Assembly: GCA_938010385.1 (NCBI GenBank)
Contig: CALLVD010000015.1
Span: forward strand, 1 to 50,050
DNA from: an uncultured Robiginitomaculum sp.
GTDB lineage: Bacteria; Pseudomonadota; Alphaproteobacteria; Caulobacterales; Maricaulaceae
Reading direction: 5' to 3'
DNA: 50,050 bases
Shown here piece after piece: positions 34,035-43,063 of this stretch. Under the pieces are notes generated by a model. It worked only from the letters and a program-made list of their open reading frames with translations. It ran no database searches and had not been told where the DNA came from. Within the stretch, counting starts at the first letter, position 1; the number at the start of each line of letters is the position of its first letter. Position numbers and translations under genes: made by a program.

Positions 34035-35393
34035 ATGACTGTTGCAATCGAGATATTTTCCGGCCTGATGAGCGCTGCTTCCGGCGCGCAGTCTGCTGCC
34101 GGGCTGAGCCTGTTTGAAATTACGGCAATCATGCTGGCGCTGTCAGGTCTGTTCGGCTGGATCAATCACGCTTTTTTAAAGCTGCCGCACACAATCGGGC
34201 TTTTAGTTATGGCGTTGGTGGCGTCAATGGTGCTTTTGGCGATTGAACTGGTCTTCCCCGCGCTTGGTCTGGGAACGCCGCTTCGCGATGCTATCGGGCA
34301 GATTGATTTTAATGCCACGGTGATGAACGGCATGCTCGCCTTTTTGCTGTTTGCCGGCGCGCTCCATGTGGATATGGGCTTTCTGAAAAGTCAGAAATGG
34401 GCCATCGGCCTGATGGCCAGTGCGGGCGTGATTATGTCGACCTTTATTGTCGGCTTCGGATTTTATTTTCTGGCTAAGCTGGTCGGCTACCCCATCCCGT
34501 TGATCTGGGCTTTGGTCTTTGGGTCGTTAATCAGCCCGACAGATCCGGTCGCGGTTTTATCGATTTTAAAATCTGTCAACATGCCCCACAGCCTGGAGGC
34601 TAAAATTGCCGGTGAGAGCCTGTTTAATGACGGCGTCGGCGTTGTGGTTTTTACCATCATGGTTGCGATTGCGGTTCAAATGAGCGGGCTGAACGCCGGC
34701 GGGGGCCATGCCAATGACCCGGTGACAGCATTCTCTATTGCAAAACTGTTTTTCATCGAAGCGGGAGGCGGGGCAATCCTTGGCGCAATTACCGGCTGGA
34801 TTGCCTATAAAATGATGTCGACGATTGATGAACATGCCATTGAGATTTTGATATCACTCGGCATTGTGACCGGCACTTATGCGCTGGCGCAGCACCTGCA
34901 TTTGTCGGGGCCGATTGCGGTGGTCGTGACCGGCCTTATGGTCGGCAATAAGGGCGCACAATTTGCCATGAGCGAGCATACGCGCACTTATTTGTTCGGC
35001 TTTTGGGAAATGATAGACGAGATTTTAAACTCAGTATTATTCCTGCTTATCGGTTTGGAGCTCTTGGTTCTGTCCGGCGTGATGGACGCGAAATATTTAG
35101 TTCTGGCCCTGCTGTCTATTCCTTTGGTCCTGATGGCGCGCTTGGTCGCCGTGTCCGTTCCGATGCAATTTCTGGGCATCTTTAAGGACTTCACCAAAGG
35201 CGCGATTCCGGTTCTGACATGGGGCGGGGTGCGCGGGGGTATATCCGTAGCCTTGGCCTTGTCCTTGCCGGACACGCCGGAAAAGCCGCTGATTTTGGCC
35301 GCGACTTACGTTGTCGTGATTTTCTCAATTATTGTTCAGGGCCTGACGGTCAAACCGCTGGTCAAAAAAGTCATCGACCCTGATCTGCTTTAA
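34035..35393 (+). CDS. CPA1-family Na+/H+ antiporter (NhaP-type)
   Basis: 452 residues with about twelve transmembrane helices. The ion-binding region SLISPTDPVAVLSILK and GESLFNDGVGVVVF are the diagnostic CPA1 motifs (Asp residues for Na+/H+ exchange), followed by RGGISVALALSLP near the C-terminus. It should control cytoplasmic pH and sodium. A GAGGGGACC RBS precedes the ATG. Its stop codon overlaps that of pyk on the other strand. Confidence 0.93.
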   Translation: MTVAIEIFSGLMSAASGAQSAAGLSLFEITAIMLALSGLFGWINHAFLKLPHTIGLLVMALVASMVLLAIELVFPALGLGTPLRDAIGQIDFNATVMNGMLAFLLFAGALHVDMGFLKSQKWAIGLMASAGVIMSTFIVGFGFYFLAKLVGYPIPLIWALVFGSLISPTDPVAVLSILKSVNMPHSLEAKIAGESLFNDGVGVVVFTIMVAIAVQMSGLNAGGGHANDPVTAFSIAKLFFIEAGGGAILGAITGWIAYKMMSTIDEHAIEILISLGIVTGTYALAQHLHLSGPIAVVVTGLMVGNKGAQFAMSEHTRTYLFGFWEMIDEILNSVLFLLIGLELLVLSGVMDAKYLVLALLSIPLVLMARLVAVSVPMQFLGIFKDFTKGAIPVLTWGGVRGGISVALALSLPDTPEKPLILAATYVVVIFSIIVQGLTVKPLVKKVIDPDLL

Positions 35394-36805
35394 TTGATAT
35401 TGCCGATTTTAAGCGTATTGGTGGAGCCCGATGTGCCAAAGGGAATGCCGGCGCACATCACGACAGGATCCCCGGATTTCAGCGATAGCGGCGCATCTTT
35501 GGCAATCGCCTGAATAGAGAATCGCATGTCGTCAAAATCGGCCGGGTCTTTCACCACCATCGGCGTCACGCCCCATGTCAGGCACATACGGCTTGCAATA
35601 TGCTCATGCGGGGTCATGCCGATAATACGGCAGGGCGGACGCAGGCGCGCAATGCGCGACACGGTTGCGCCGGAGCTTGTATAGCCAAACACGGCCTTGC
35701 TGCCCAAAGTCTCTGCAATCCCGCGCACAGAGGCAGAGATGGCGTCTTCTGCCGTCGTCTGCGCGGTCAGCCGGCGGTCTTGGAACGTGCTCCAATACTC
35801 CTCATCAGACTCGGCAGCTGCGATAATGCGGTCCATAATCGCCACAACGGTCGCCGGGTGACGGCCCACGGCTGTTTCAGCAGAGAGCATAACGGCATCT
35901 GCGCCCTGATACATCGCCGTTGCAACGTCCGACGCTTCGGCGCGCGTTGGCGTTGGGTTGTCGATCATGGATTCCATCATATGGGTGGCGACAATGACGG
36001 GCTTGCCCATACGCCGTGCCGTGCGAATAATTTGGCGTTGCACGACAGGGACTTGCTCTAGCGGCAACTCGACACCCAAATCCCCGCGCGCCACCATGAC
36101 GCCGTCGGCTTCATCCAAAATGGCTTCCAGGTCTTCGACCGCTGACGGCTTTTCAATTTTTACAATCAGTCCGGCTTGGCCCTGAATAATGTTTTTAGCT
36201 GCGATAACATCGCCGACCGTTTGAACAAATGACAGAGCGATAAAATCAACATTTTGCGAGAGCGCGAATTTCATATCCCGCTCGTCTTTTTCTGTCATGG
36301 CGGAAACGGGTAAAACAGCGCCGATAATATTGACGCCCTTACGGTCTTTCAGAGGGCCGCCAATATCGACGCGAGCCGTCAGGGCCTCGCCGTCATTGTC
36401 TAAAACTGTGACAGACATTTTGCCGTCGTCAAATTTTAAAACGCAGCCTTCGGTTAATACCGGCAAAAGCTCAGGATGCGGCATGCGGATAAGTCCGTCG
36501 CGGCCGGGCTCTGTGCCGATTTCAATGCGAATGGTTTCGCCGGGGCGCAGCTCGATTTGGCCGTCTTCAAAAACGCCGGCGCGAATTTTCGGGCCCTGCA
36601 TATCAGCGAGAATACCGATTGGGCGGCCGGATTTTTTCTGCGCGGCGCGAATCCCGTCCACGACCTTGGCGTGACTTTCGTGCTCGCCATGGGAAAAATT
36701 CAGGCGAAAGACGTCAACGCCGACTTCATGCAAAAGCGCCAAATTAGACGGCGCGGCTGACGCCGGTCCGACAGTCGCAACAATTTTGGCAAGGCGATTT
36801 CGCAT
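35390..36805 (-). CDS. pyk: pyruvate kinase
   Basis: Converts phosphoenolpyruvate and ADP to pyruvate and ATP, the last step of glycolysis. 471 residues from the ATG at 36805 (AGGAAAAG upstream); the open frame running further to 36982 is not homologous. Motifs: KIVATVGPAS (start), RLNFSHGEHESH, DMQGPKIRAG, KIEKPSAVEDLEAIL, the signature VMVARGDLGVELPLEQVP, HMMESM, RAEASDVATAMYQGADAVMLSAETAVG. The C-terminal domain is complete. Confidence 0.96.
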   Translation of the reverse strand: MRNRLAKIVATVGPASAAPSNLALLHEVGVDVFRLNFSHGEHESHAKVVDGIRAAQKKSGRPIGILADMQGPKIRAGVFEDGQIELRPGETIRIEIGTEPGRDGLIRMPHPELLPVLTEGCVLKFDDGKMSVTVLDNDGEALTARVDIGGPLKDRKGVNIIGAVLPVSAMTEKDERDMKFALSQNVDFIALSFVQTVGDVIAAKNIIQGQAGLIVKIEKPSAVEDLEAILDEADGVMVARGDLGVELPLEQVPVVQRQIIRTARRMGKPVIVATHMMESMIDNPTPTRAEASDVATAMYQGADAVMLSAETAVGRHPATVVAIMDRIIAAAESDEEYWSTFQDRRLTAQTTAEDAISASVRGIAETLGSKAVFGYTSSGATVSRIARLRPPCRIIGMTPHEHIASRMCLTWGVTPMVVKDPADFDDMRFSIQAIAKDAPLSLKSGDPVVMCAGIPFGTSGSTNTLKIGNIN

Positions 36806-36897
36806 AGTCTTTTCCTGAATAATTAGGCCGTCAAATTTGAATGACAGCGCTATCATTTTTATTACGCAATTGTAAGGGGTTTTGCATGATTTCACCG

Positions 36898-36925
36898 CTT
36901 GAAACGGGATGAAATTGCGCCACAT
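36898..36925 (+). promoter_or_regulatory. possible heat-shock (RpoH-type) promoter for the second Do protease
   Basis: CTTGAA at 36898-36903 and CCACAT at 36920-36925 are separated by 16 nt, resembling the CTTG / CYTAT-like elements of alphaproteobacterial sigma-32 promoters. It lies 85 bp before the protease start. The -10 match is imperfect. Confidence 0.3.
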
Positions 36926-37009
36926 AGGATGTGACTGTTTTGTAACCCGGCGGCAATGTAGCCGTAGGGACGCAAGGCCCAAATATAGCGCTTAACCGGA
37001 GACCCCATT

Positions 37010-38461
37010 ATGAAGACATTTCTTGCCGCCTCAGTTTTGACCGCCGCGACAGCCTTTTCTGTATCCGCCCCTGCGCATGCGCAATTGCGCTTGCCCGGCC
37101 TGACCGGCGGCGCCTCCGGCGACACGCTCACCGTTGATCCGCAGCGGGGCGTGTTGACCCTGGCGCCGCTGCTGGAACGCACGACGCCGGCCGTTGTTAA
37201 TATCGGCGTGACGACAACGGTAAAGACCCGGTCAAACCCGCTGATGAATGACGAGTTTTTTAAACGCTTTTTTGAAAATGCCCCCGGCGGCGAAAGCCGG
37301 CCGCAAGAGCGTCAAGCGTCCAGCGCAGGCTCCGGCGTTATAATCGACGCCAAGAAGGGCTATGTTCTGACCAATGCTCACGTCATCAAAGACGCTGATG
37401 AAGTCAAAGTGACCCTGAAAGATCGCCGCAGCGTTGTGGCAACCGTCATGGGCAGCGACCCGAAAACTGACATCGCGCTTTTGCAAATTGACGCGGATAA
37501 TCTGACGGCGCTCACCCTTGCCGATTCCGATGACAGTAAGGTCGGAGATTACGTGCTGGCTATCGGCAATCCGTTCGGGCTTGGGCAAACTGTGACCTCG
37601 GGCATTGTTTCCGCCTTGGGGCGGGGCGGCATCAGCCGTGACGGGTATGAAGATTTTATCCAGACCGATGCCTCTATTAACCCCGGAAATTCCGGCGGCG
37701 CGCTGATTAATTCCAAAGGCGAACTTATCGGTATTAACACGGCGATTATCTCTCGCTCCGGCAGCAGCGCCGGTATCGGTTTTGCCGTGCCGTCCAATAT
37801 GGCGTCCAAAGTCGTCGACCAGCTTTCGCGCTATGGCGAGGTGCGCCGCGGCCGTATCGGCGTGGGCATTCAGGACTTAACGCCTGACCTTCGCGCAGCT
37901 TTGGATATTGACGCTGAAACAGGCGCGCTCGTGCGCCAAGTCGAAGAGGACAGTCCGGCTGACCGTGCAGGGCTGGAGGTTGGTGACGTTATTATCGCCT
38001 TTAACGGCGAGCCGATTACTGACTCGCGTGATATTCGCAATGCTGTCGGCTTTGTGGAGCGCGGAACGCGCCAAGACATCACCTATTTGCGTGACGGTCG
38101 CCGCATCAAAACGAAAATTGACGTGGAGCAAGCGCCGGAATCAGACGCTGACGCCGGTGAAGACGCTGCGGATAATGATAACGTCCTTGATGATCGCGAA
38201 GGCTTTAACGGCGCGTCCATCAGCGCCATTCCAGAAAAGCTTGACCCGAGCGGCGGTGATGAAGGCGTTTATGTCGCGAGCGTGCGTATCGGCAGCAAAG
38301 CCGCCCGCGCGGGCTTGCAAAAAGGCGACATTATTCGCCAAGTCAATCGCGACGCTGTAAAAGATATGAGCGATTTTAAACGCCTGATTGACGATAATGA
38401 CGGCGTTATTGCCCTGACTGTGCAGCGCGGTCGCAATAAGATTTTTATCGCGGTGAAGTAA
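37010..38461 (+). CDS. degP: Do-family serine endopeptidase (DegP/DegQ), second copy
   Basis: 483 residues. Signal peptide of ~24 (FLAASVLTAATAFSVSAPAHA). Triad His124 (VLTNAHVI), Asp154 (DPKTDIALLQ) and Ser228 (NPGNSGGALIN), with the classic QTDASINPGNSGG wording of the Do family and a Q-rich loop near 95. PDZ1 about 270-370 (VEEDSPADRAGLEVGDVIIAFNGEPI) and PDZ2 about 395-483 (GSKAARAGLQKGDIIRQVNRDAV). Periplasmic protease/chaperone. Closer to canonical DegP than the 17702 copy. A strong terminator follows, so it is probably monocistronic. Confidence 0.95.
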   Translation: MKTFLAASVLTAATAFSVSAPAHAQLRLPGLTGGASGDTLTVDPQRGVLTLAPLLERTTPAVVNIGVTTTVKTRSNPLMNDEFFKRFFENAPGGESRPQERQASSAGSGVIIDAKKGYVLTNAHVIKDADEVKVTLKDRRSVVATVMGSDPKTDIALLQIDADNLTALTLADSDDSKVGDYVLAIGNPFGLGQTVTSGIVSALGRGGISRDGYEDFIQTDASINPGNSGGALINSKGELIGINTAIISRSGSSAGIGFAVPSNMASKVVDQLSRYGEVRRGRIGVGIQDLTPDLRAALDIDAETGALVRQVEEDSPADRAGLEVGDVIIAFNGEPITDSRDIRNAVGFVERGTRQDITYLRDGRRIKTKIDVEQAPESDADAGEDAADNDNVLDDREGFNGASISAIPEKLDPSGGDEGVYVASVRIGSKAARAGLQKGDIIRQVNRDAVKDMSDFKRLIDDNDGVIALTVQRGRNKIFIAVK

Positions 38462-38492
38462 ACGTCGAGACTTAAATCATCGGACAAGTAGG

Positions 38493-38528
38493 GGTTCAGG
38501 CTGCGTTATCAGCCTGAACCTCTTTTTT
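38493..38528 (+). terminator. strong rho-independent terminator after the second Do protease
   Basis: GGTTCAGGCT (38493-38502) and AGCCTGAACC (38511-38520) form a perfect 10-bp stem with an 8-nt loop, followed by TCTTTTTT. It cleanly separates the protease gene from the ArsR-alkB unit. Confidence 0.93.
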
Positions 38529-38552
38529 GTGTGCGCTAAGATTCCTGTTGTA

Positions 38553-38582
38553 ATGCGTGCATATGTGTGCACATATACGCAT
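38553..38582. promoter_or_regulatory. 30-bp palindromic operator at the ArsR-family gene start
   Basis: ATGCGT (38553-38558) and ACGCAT (38577-38582) flank an inner pair ATATGTG (38561-38567) and CACATAT (38570-38576); only a 2-nt bulge and a 2-nt centre interrupt symmetry. It ends exactly where the regulator's ATG begins. ArsR-family dimers bind such AT-rich palindromes, so autorepression of the ArsR-alkB operon is likely. Confidence 0.75.
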
Positions 38583-38969
38583 ATGAGAAATGATAATATA
38601 CCCGTTGACCCCGCCCGCCTTGCCATTGCGCAGGACGTCAAAGCCGTTTTAGACACCGATTTTTTTACAGCGCTTTGCGAGCCGGTCAGGGTAGAGATTA
38701 TCCGCCGCCTGATCACTGTTGGCGCGTCCGATGTGAAAACAATCGCCCAAGGCATGGTGCAGGACCGCTCGGTAATCTCACGGCATTTGGCAATGCTGGA
38801 GCGCGCGGGCATTACGGCCTCGCGCAAATCCGGCCGGCGGGTAGAGTATGATTTAAACGGGCCGGATATCGTCGCCAAAGTGACAGATATTTTAGCGGTC
38901 ATTGAGCCGATGGCGCGCCTCTGCATGCCGTACGCTGCGCAAAAATCGCATAATGAGGGAGCGGCATAA
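38583..38969 (+). CDS. ArsR-family transcriptional regulator
   Basis: 128 residues with a winged-helix HTH (FTALCEPVRVEIIRRLITVGASDVKTIAQGMVQDRSVISRHLAMLERAGITASRKSGRRVEYDL), the usual ArsR architecture. No CxC metal motif is seen in the recognition region, so it may sense an organic ligand or another cue. I start at the ATG after the palindrome; a GTG 18 codons upstream would place coding sequence over the operator. No Shine-Dalgarno is visible, so a leaderless transcript is possible. Its stop overlaps the alkB start (TAATG). Confidence 0.87.
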   Translation: MRNDNIPVDPARLAIAQDVKAVLDTDFFTALCEPVRVEIIRRLITVGASDVKTIAQGMVQDRSVISRHLAMLERAGITASRKSGRRVEYDLNGPDIVAKVTDILAVIEPMARLCMPYAAQKSHNEGAA

Positions 38970-40156
38970 TGTTATTTACGGGAACAGACGGGCAAGGAAA
39001 CACGGTCGAATATATAGATCACAAACGCTGGTGGTATTTGCTGGCCTTTTTGTCGCCCGCTATTTATCTCGCGAGTTTTTGGGGATATTTCGCGGCCGGG
39101 AATAACGCGCTTTTTACCTTAATCCCTGTGATTTACATGTTCGGCATAACCCCGATTGTAGACCATCTGGTCGGTGAGGATTCCCATAATCCGCCCGAAG
39201 CGGTCATGCCGGCGATGATGAAAGATAATTTCTACCGCTTTTCTATCTATCCGCTGATTGCCATGACATTTGTGATTTTCGCGGTCGCCGTTTGGTTTGT
39301 CGGCACGCAGAGCTTGCCGTGGTGGTCTTATATCGCGCTGGTCATTGGCGTCGGCATTTATTGCGGCGGGGTGATGACGTTGACTCATGAGCTGGGTCAT
39401 AAAAGTAATAAGCTTGATCAGTTTGTCGCCAAATTCGGCAATTCTGTCATCGGTTACGGTCATTTTTGTATCGAGCACAATCGCGGTCATCACGTCATGG
39501 TCTCCACGCCTGAAGACCCGGCCAGTGCGCGCATGGGGGAAAATATCTACCGCTTTGCCGTGCGAGAAATGTCAGGCACATTTGAGCGCGGCATTTTTCA
39601 CGAGCGCGAGCGTCTGGCCAAAAAAGGTTACGGCTTTTGGACATGGCGCAATGACGTTTTACAAAGCTACGCGCTGACTTTGGTTATCGTCGCAATATGT
39701 GTCGCTTCATTCGGTCCGGCCATTTTGGCCTTTATCCTGCCGGTTTATTTGATGGGGTGGTACACGCTGACCCAAGCCAATTATATTGAGCATTACGGAT
39801 TACTGCGGGCCAAGAAAGCTAACGGGAAATATGAGCGCACGCAGCCGCATCACAGCTGGAACACCAATCATCTGTTTTCCAATATGCAGCTTTTCCATTT
39901 GCAGCGTCACAGCGACCATCATGCTAACCCGCTGCGTCCCTATCAGGTGCTGCGCAATTTTGACGATCTGCCGACGCTGCCCAACGGCTATTTAGGATGC
40001 TATATGCTCGCTGCTATTCCGCCGCTTTGGTATAAAGTCATGGACAGAAAAGTCATGGATTGGGCCGGCGGTGACATCACCAAAGTCAATACTGACCCGA
40101 AGGCCAAAGACCGCCTCTACGCCAAATACGGGGCAGGGCTTGTCGCGGCGCAGTAG
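38969..40156 (+). CDS. alkB: AlkB-type alkane 1-monooxygenase
   Basis: Membrane di-iron enzyme hydroxylating terminal carbons of medium-chain alkanes. 395 residues, about six transmembrane helices. All histidine boxes are visible: LTHELGHKSNKLD, EHNRGHHVMVSTPEDPASARMGE, and LQRHSDHHANPLRPYQ, with the additional NYIEHYGLLR motif. Length is normal. It needs rubredoxin and a reductase, neither of which is encoded nearby. Translationally coupled to the ArsR-type regulator, an uncommon pairing to my knowledge, which suggests repression relieved by a substrate. Confidence 0.95.
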   Translation: MLFTGTDGQGNTVEYIDHKRWWYLLAFLSPAIYLASFWGYFAAGNNALFTLIPVIYMFGITPIVDHLVGEDSHNPPEAVMPAMMKDNFYRFSIYPLIAMTFVIFAVAVWFVGTQSLPWWSYIALVIGVGIYCGGVMTLTHELGHKSNKLDQFVAKFGNSVIGYGHFCIEHNRGHHVMVSTPEDPASARMGENIYRFAVREMSGTFERGIFHERERLAKKGYGFWTWRNDVLQSYALTLVIVAICVASFGPAILAFILPVYLMGWYTLTQANYIEHYGLLRAKKANGKYERTQPHHSWNTNHLFSNMQLFHLQRHSDHHANPLRPYQVLRNFDDLPTLPNGYLGCYMLAAIPPLWYKVMDRKVMDWAGGDITKVNTDPKAKDRLYAKYGAGLVAAQ

Positions 40157-40235
40157 TTGCCCCTCATGCAAGTTTGCGCGCCGGGCTGACAGGGTATCTT
40201 GCAACCCTGCCGCCGATATCTGGCTTAAACCCGAG

Positions 40236-41120
40236 CTAGCAGGTTGACGCCGGCAATAAAATCGCTTCGCCGGCTTTAATCAGGAAGTCGCCTTCAAGAT
40301 TGTTGATGGCTTTCAAATCCGTCAGAGACGCGCAGGTTTTGCGCGACAGGCTCCAAGCGGTGTCACCTTCCTGCACAATGTAAGTCATGCCCGCAGGCAC
40401 AGCCGGCGCCGGCAAGGCTGCTTGCGCCGGAATGTCATATTCGCGCTGCGTAAGAACAGGCGCGGGCGCAGTTACGGCAGCCTGCGTGACATAGCCGTCG
40501 GAATTATATGAATAGCCGTCAATCTGCGTCGCGTTCTGTCCGCCGGTTTCAACCATGGCGGGGGCGATTTGCGCGCTCTGCGTTGCGGCAGGCTGCATTG
40601 TAACCGGTTGAGACAGGACAGGCTCTGAATAGCGCACAGCCTGCGGGGCGGCTTGCGCCTGCATCGGCGCAGAAGCGGCGGCGTCACAATTCATGGACAA
40701 ATTGCCCGCGCCATATCCGGCTATGCCGCCAAGGGCTGCGCCGGCCACTAAGCCTTTTGTGTCATTATCATCGCCTGCAAGCTTTTTGCCTGCATAAGCT
40801 CCAACAGTCCCGCCAATGGCGGCGCCGACAAGCTTGTGATTCTGCTCTTTGGCAAGACAGGCTTGATAAGCATTATCGGCCGATGATGACGGCGTGTAGG
40901 TGGCCGAGTTAATATAAGGTTGCGGATTTGCCGGAGCGCTGTGCGCGGCCTGGTAACTGACCGGCGCTTGTTGCGGCGCGGCGTTATAATATTCAGCGGA
41001 CTGTGTTTCAGCCGGCATTTTGCTGGAATATTTATAGTGCGGATTTGTTTGCGGCGTTGCGCAAGCGGCCAAAATGGCAGCGGCGCAAGTGCCCATAAAA
41101 GCGGTCTTGACGATGTTCAT
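40236..41120 (-). CDS. lipoprotein with glycine zipper and C-terminal LysM domain
   Basis: 294 residues. The N-terminal lipobox ends in LAACATP (Cys at 20), so it is lipid-anchored. A glycine-zipper segment (KLVGAAIGGTVGAYAGKKLAGDDNDTKGLVAGAALGGIAGYGAG, about 95-140) may insert in or associate with a membrane. A long Ala/Gln/Pro-rich linker leads to a C-terminal LysM domain (TYIVQEGDTAWSLSRKTCASLTDLKAINNL) that should bind peptidoglycan. It therefore probably links the outer membrane to the wall. AGGAG precedes the ATG at 41120. Monocistronic, divergent from the hydrolase gene. Confidence 0.85.
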   Translation of the reverse strand: MNIVKTAFMGTCAAAILAACATPQTNPHYKYSSKMPAETQSAEYYNAAPQQAPVSYQAAHSAPANPQPYINSATYTPSSSADNAYQACLAKEQNHKLVGAAIGGTVGAYAGKKLAGDDNDTKGLVAGAALGGIAGYGAGNLSMNCDAAASAPMQAQAAPQAVRYSEPVLSQPVTMQPAATQSAQIAPAMVETGGQNATQIDGYSYNSDGYVTQAAVTAPAPVLTQREYDIPAQAALPAPAVPAGMTYIVQEGDTAWSLSRKTCASLTDLKAINNLEGDFLIKAGEAILLPASTC

Positions 41121-41272
41121 GACTTACTCCTGATTTTACTTGGCGTGAGCCAATCAAAATATGGATAACATTCAGTTAATCGGGCTGTATTTGCAGCTGC
41201 GGCTTTCGCGCCGATTGATACCGCTTGGCCGATGCTTTAAGACAGCGCCAAAGGTAATTCAGAGGGATTTTT

Positions 41273-42004
41273 ATGAACATTACGACCAAACCTGTTGAGT
41301 ATTTTGACGGCAAACAAAAATGTATCGGCTATGTGGCTTGGGACGAATCTGTTGCCAGTGCGCGGCCTTGCGTTCTGGTCGGCCATGCTTGGGGCGGATT
41401 GGACGATTTTGCGCAGCAACAAGCGGTGCAGATGGCGGCGCTCGGCTATGTCGGCTTTGTGCCTGACCTTTACGGCGACGGCGCAACGCCCGATACTGTT
41501 GACGATAAAATGGCGCTGATGGGCCCGCTTAAAGAGGACCGCAAAGCCCTGCTGGCGCGCATCAATGCCGGGGTGAAAGTGGCTTGCGCCATGGACGAGG
41601 TCGACGCCGACAATCTGGCCATGATCGGCTTTTGCTTTGGCGGTCTGGCCACGCTGGACCTGGCCCGCAGCGGCGCGGATTTAAAAGCCGCGATCAGCTT
41701 TCACGGCCTTTTGGATGCGCCGGATTTGCCGAAGAAAAAGATAAAAGCCAAAGTGCTTGCCGCGCACGGATGGGATGATCCGATGGCAAAGCCTGACTCT
41801 GTAATGGCGCTGGCAAAAGAGCTGACCGAGGCCGGATGCGATTGGCAAATCTTGGCGCTGGGCGGCACGTCCCATGCGTTTTCTGTCCCGGGCGCGGCTA
41901 ACAAAGAGTTGGGATTGATGTATAATGAAATCAGCGCCTCACGCAGTTGGAACAATGCGTTTGCGCTGCTGGACGAAGTCTTCGCCTTGCACGGAACCGT
42001 CTGA
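41273..42004 (+). CDS. dienelactone hydrolase family protein
   Basis: 243 residues of the alpha/beta-hydrolase DLH family. Nucleophile Cys in MIGFCFGGLATLDLA, acid in HGWDDPMAKP, and His in GTSHAFSVPG; the N-terminal GHAWGGLDDFAQQQA and FVPDLYGDG are conserved too. DLH enzymes open lactone rings in chlorocatechol degradation, but many homologues have other, unassigned roles. A GAGGGA RBS precedes the ATG. Convergent with the Rieske gene, with a single base between their stops. Confidence 0.9.
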   Translation: MNITTKPVEYFDGKQKCIGYVAWDESVASARPCVLVGHAWGGLDDFAQQQAVQMAALGYVGFVPDLYGDGATPDTVDDKMALMGPLKEDRKALLARINAGVKVACAMDEVDADNLAMIGFCFGGLATLDLARSGADLKAAISFHGLLDAPDLPKKKIKAKVLAAHGWDDPMAKPDSVMALAKELTEAGCDWQILALGGTSHAFSVPGAANKELGLMYNEISASRSWNNAFALLDEVFALHGTV

Positions 42005-42005
42005 G

Positions 42006-43055
42006 CTAACTTCGCCAGCGAAGCGTTTTCGCTTTAACCGGATTAACAAACGGCCGCTTCTCTGACCGGGAGGCGGCCCATTCTTTTTTAATGCGGTGAT
42101 ACCATTTGGCTTGCGTATCGGCGTCCTCAATCAGCATTAAAGTCGGATCGTATTTCAGGCCCATTTGCTGCAAATCCACCATATGACCATCCTGACGCAA
42201 AAACTTGCGTGCCCCGATTTTTAAAATCGGTGTCAGCAGTTTCAGCAGTGGCATATCGGTAAAGAAGACTTGGGTGATTTCGGTGCGGTTTTCGTCAATC
42301 GGCGTCACGGCCGTGAACGATAAGAGCGTGCGCTTGCCGACCTTGATTTCTTCGGTGCGAATGCCCGGCAGGCGGAATGTAATTTCCGTAATCGGTTTGC
42401 CGCCCAGCAGCTTATAGGCAAAGCTGTTGGAGGACGGGCTGTGCGCGGCCATGGCAAAACCCAGCTCGCGCGGCTCAAATTTCTTGGCTTTTTCGTGCAT
42501 GGATTTGGCCGAGCGCCACCACCATTGTTTATGCACAAACGGCCCGTGGGCCGGATCCATAAGGCCGATGACGGCGTGATCGACGTGGCAGTTCAGCACC
42601 AATGAGTCGCGCATGCGAGGCGGCGTGCCCGCCATATTGAAATGCGGCGGCTCAATATCAGGCGCGCCGGCGAAGCGCTTATCGCTCGCAATATAAACCC
42701 AAATCAGATTGCCCTGCTCGCGCGCGGGAAAGTGACGGACTTTAATTTTGTCCGTTTGCATATCATTGCCCTCGCAAAGCGCGGGAATTTCGGTGCACGC
42801 GCCGGTATCCGCGGAAAATTTCCAGCCGTGATAGGGGCACTCCACCGCGTCATCGACAATACGTCCGGCCGAAAACGGCGCAGCGCGGTGCGGGCAGATA
42901 TCGCGCAGGGCAAAAAGCTTGCCGTCTTTTTTGCGGCCCAGTGTTATCGGCTCGCCGGCGATTTCAACGCGGATAAGCTTTCCGGTTTTGACATCGCTTT
43001 TCAGCGCAGCGAAATACCAAATATCAAGGGCAAATGTGGACGCAGGTTTAGCCAT
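42006..43055 (-). CDS. Rieske [2Fe-2S] ring-hydroxylating oxygenase-type protein
   Basis: 349 residues. The N-terminal Rieske domain binds the cluster through CPHRAAPFS and CPYHGWKFS (two Cys, two His). A C-terminal catalytic domain follows with a mononuclear-iron region (NCHVDHAVIGLMDPAHGPFVH). This is the architecture of aromatic-ring hydroxylating oxygenases of the VanA/PobA type, which act with a separate reductase; none is nearby. Substrate unknown. It lies 8 bp after gluQ and is probably cotranscribed. Confidence 0.88.
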   Translation of the reverse strand: MAKPASTFALDIWYFAALKSDVKTGKLIRVEIAGEPITLGRKKDGKLFALRDICPHRAAPFSAGRIVDDAVECPYHGWKFSADTGACTEIPALCEGNDMQTDKIKVRHFPAREQGNLIWVYIASDKRFAGAPDIEPPHFNMAGTPPRMRDSLVLNCHVDHAVIGLMDPAHGPFVHKQWWWRSAKSMHEKAKKFEPRELGFAMAAHSPSSNSFAYKLLGGKPITEITFRLPGIRTEEIKVGKRTLLSFTAVTPIDENRTEITQVFFTDMPLLKLLTPILKIGARKFLRQDGHMVDLQQMGLKYDPTLMLIEDADTQAKWYHRIKKEWAASRSEKRPFVNPVKAKTLRWRS

Positions 43056-43063
43056 AATGTCGT

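Noticed and set aside
36806-36982. 59-codon extension of pyruvate kinase
   Set aside because: Not homologous; a good Shine-Dalgarno precedes the ATG at 36805.
40190-40209. CAGGGT/ACCCTG hairpin after alkB as a terminator
   Set aside because: Only 6 bp and no T-run on either strand.
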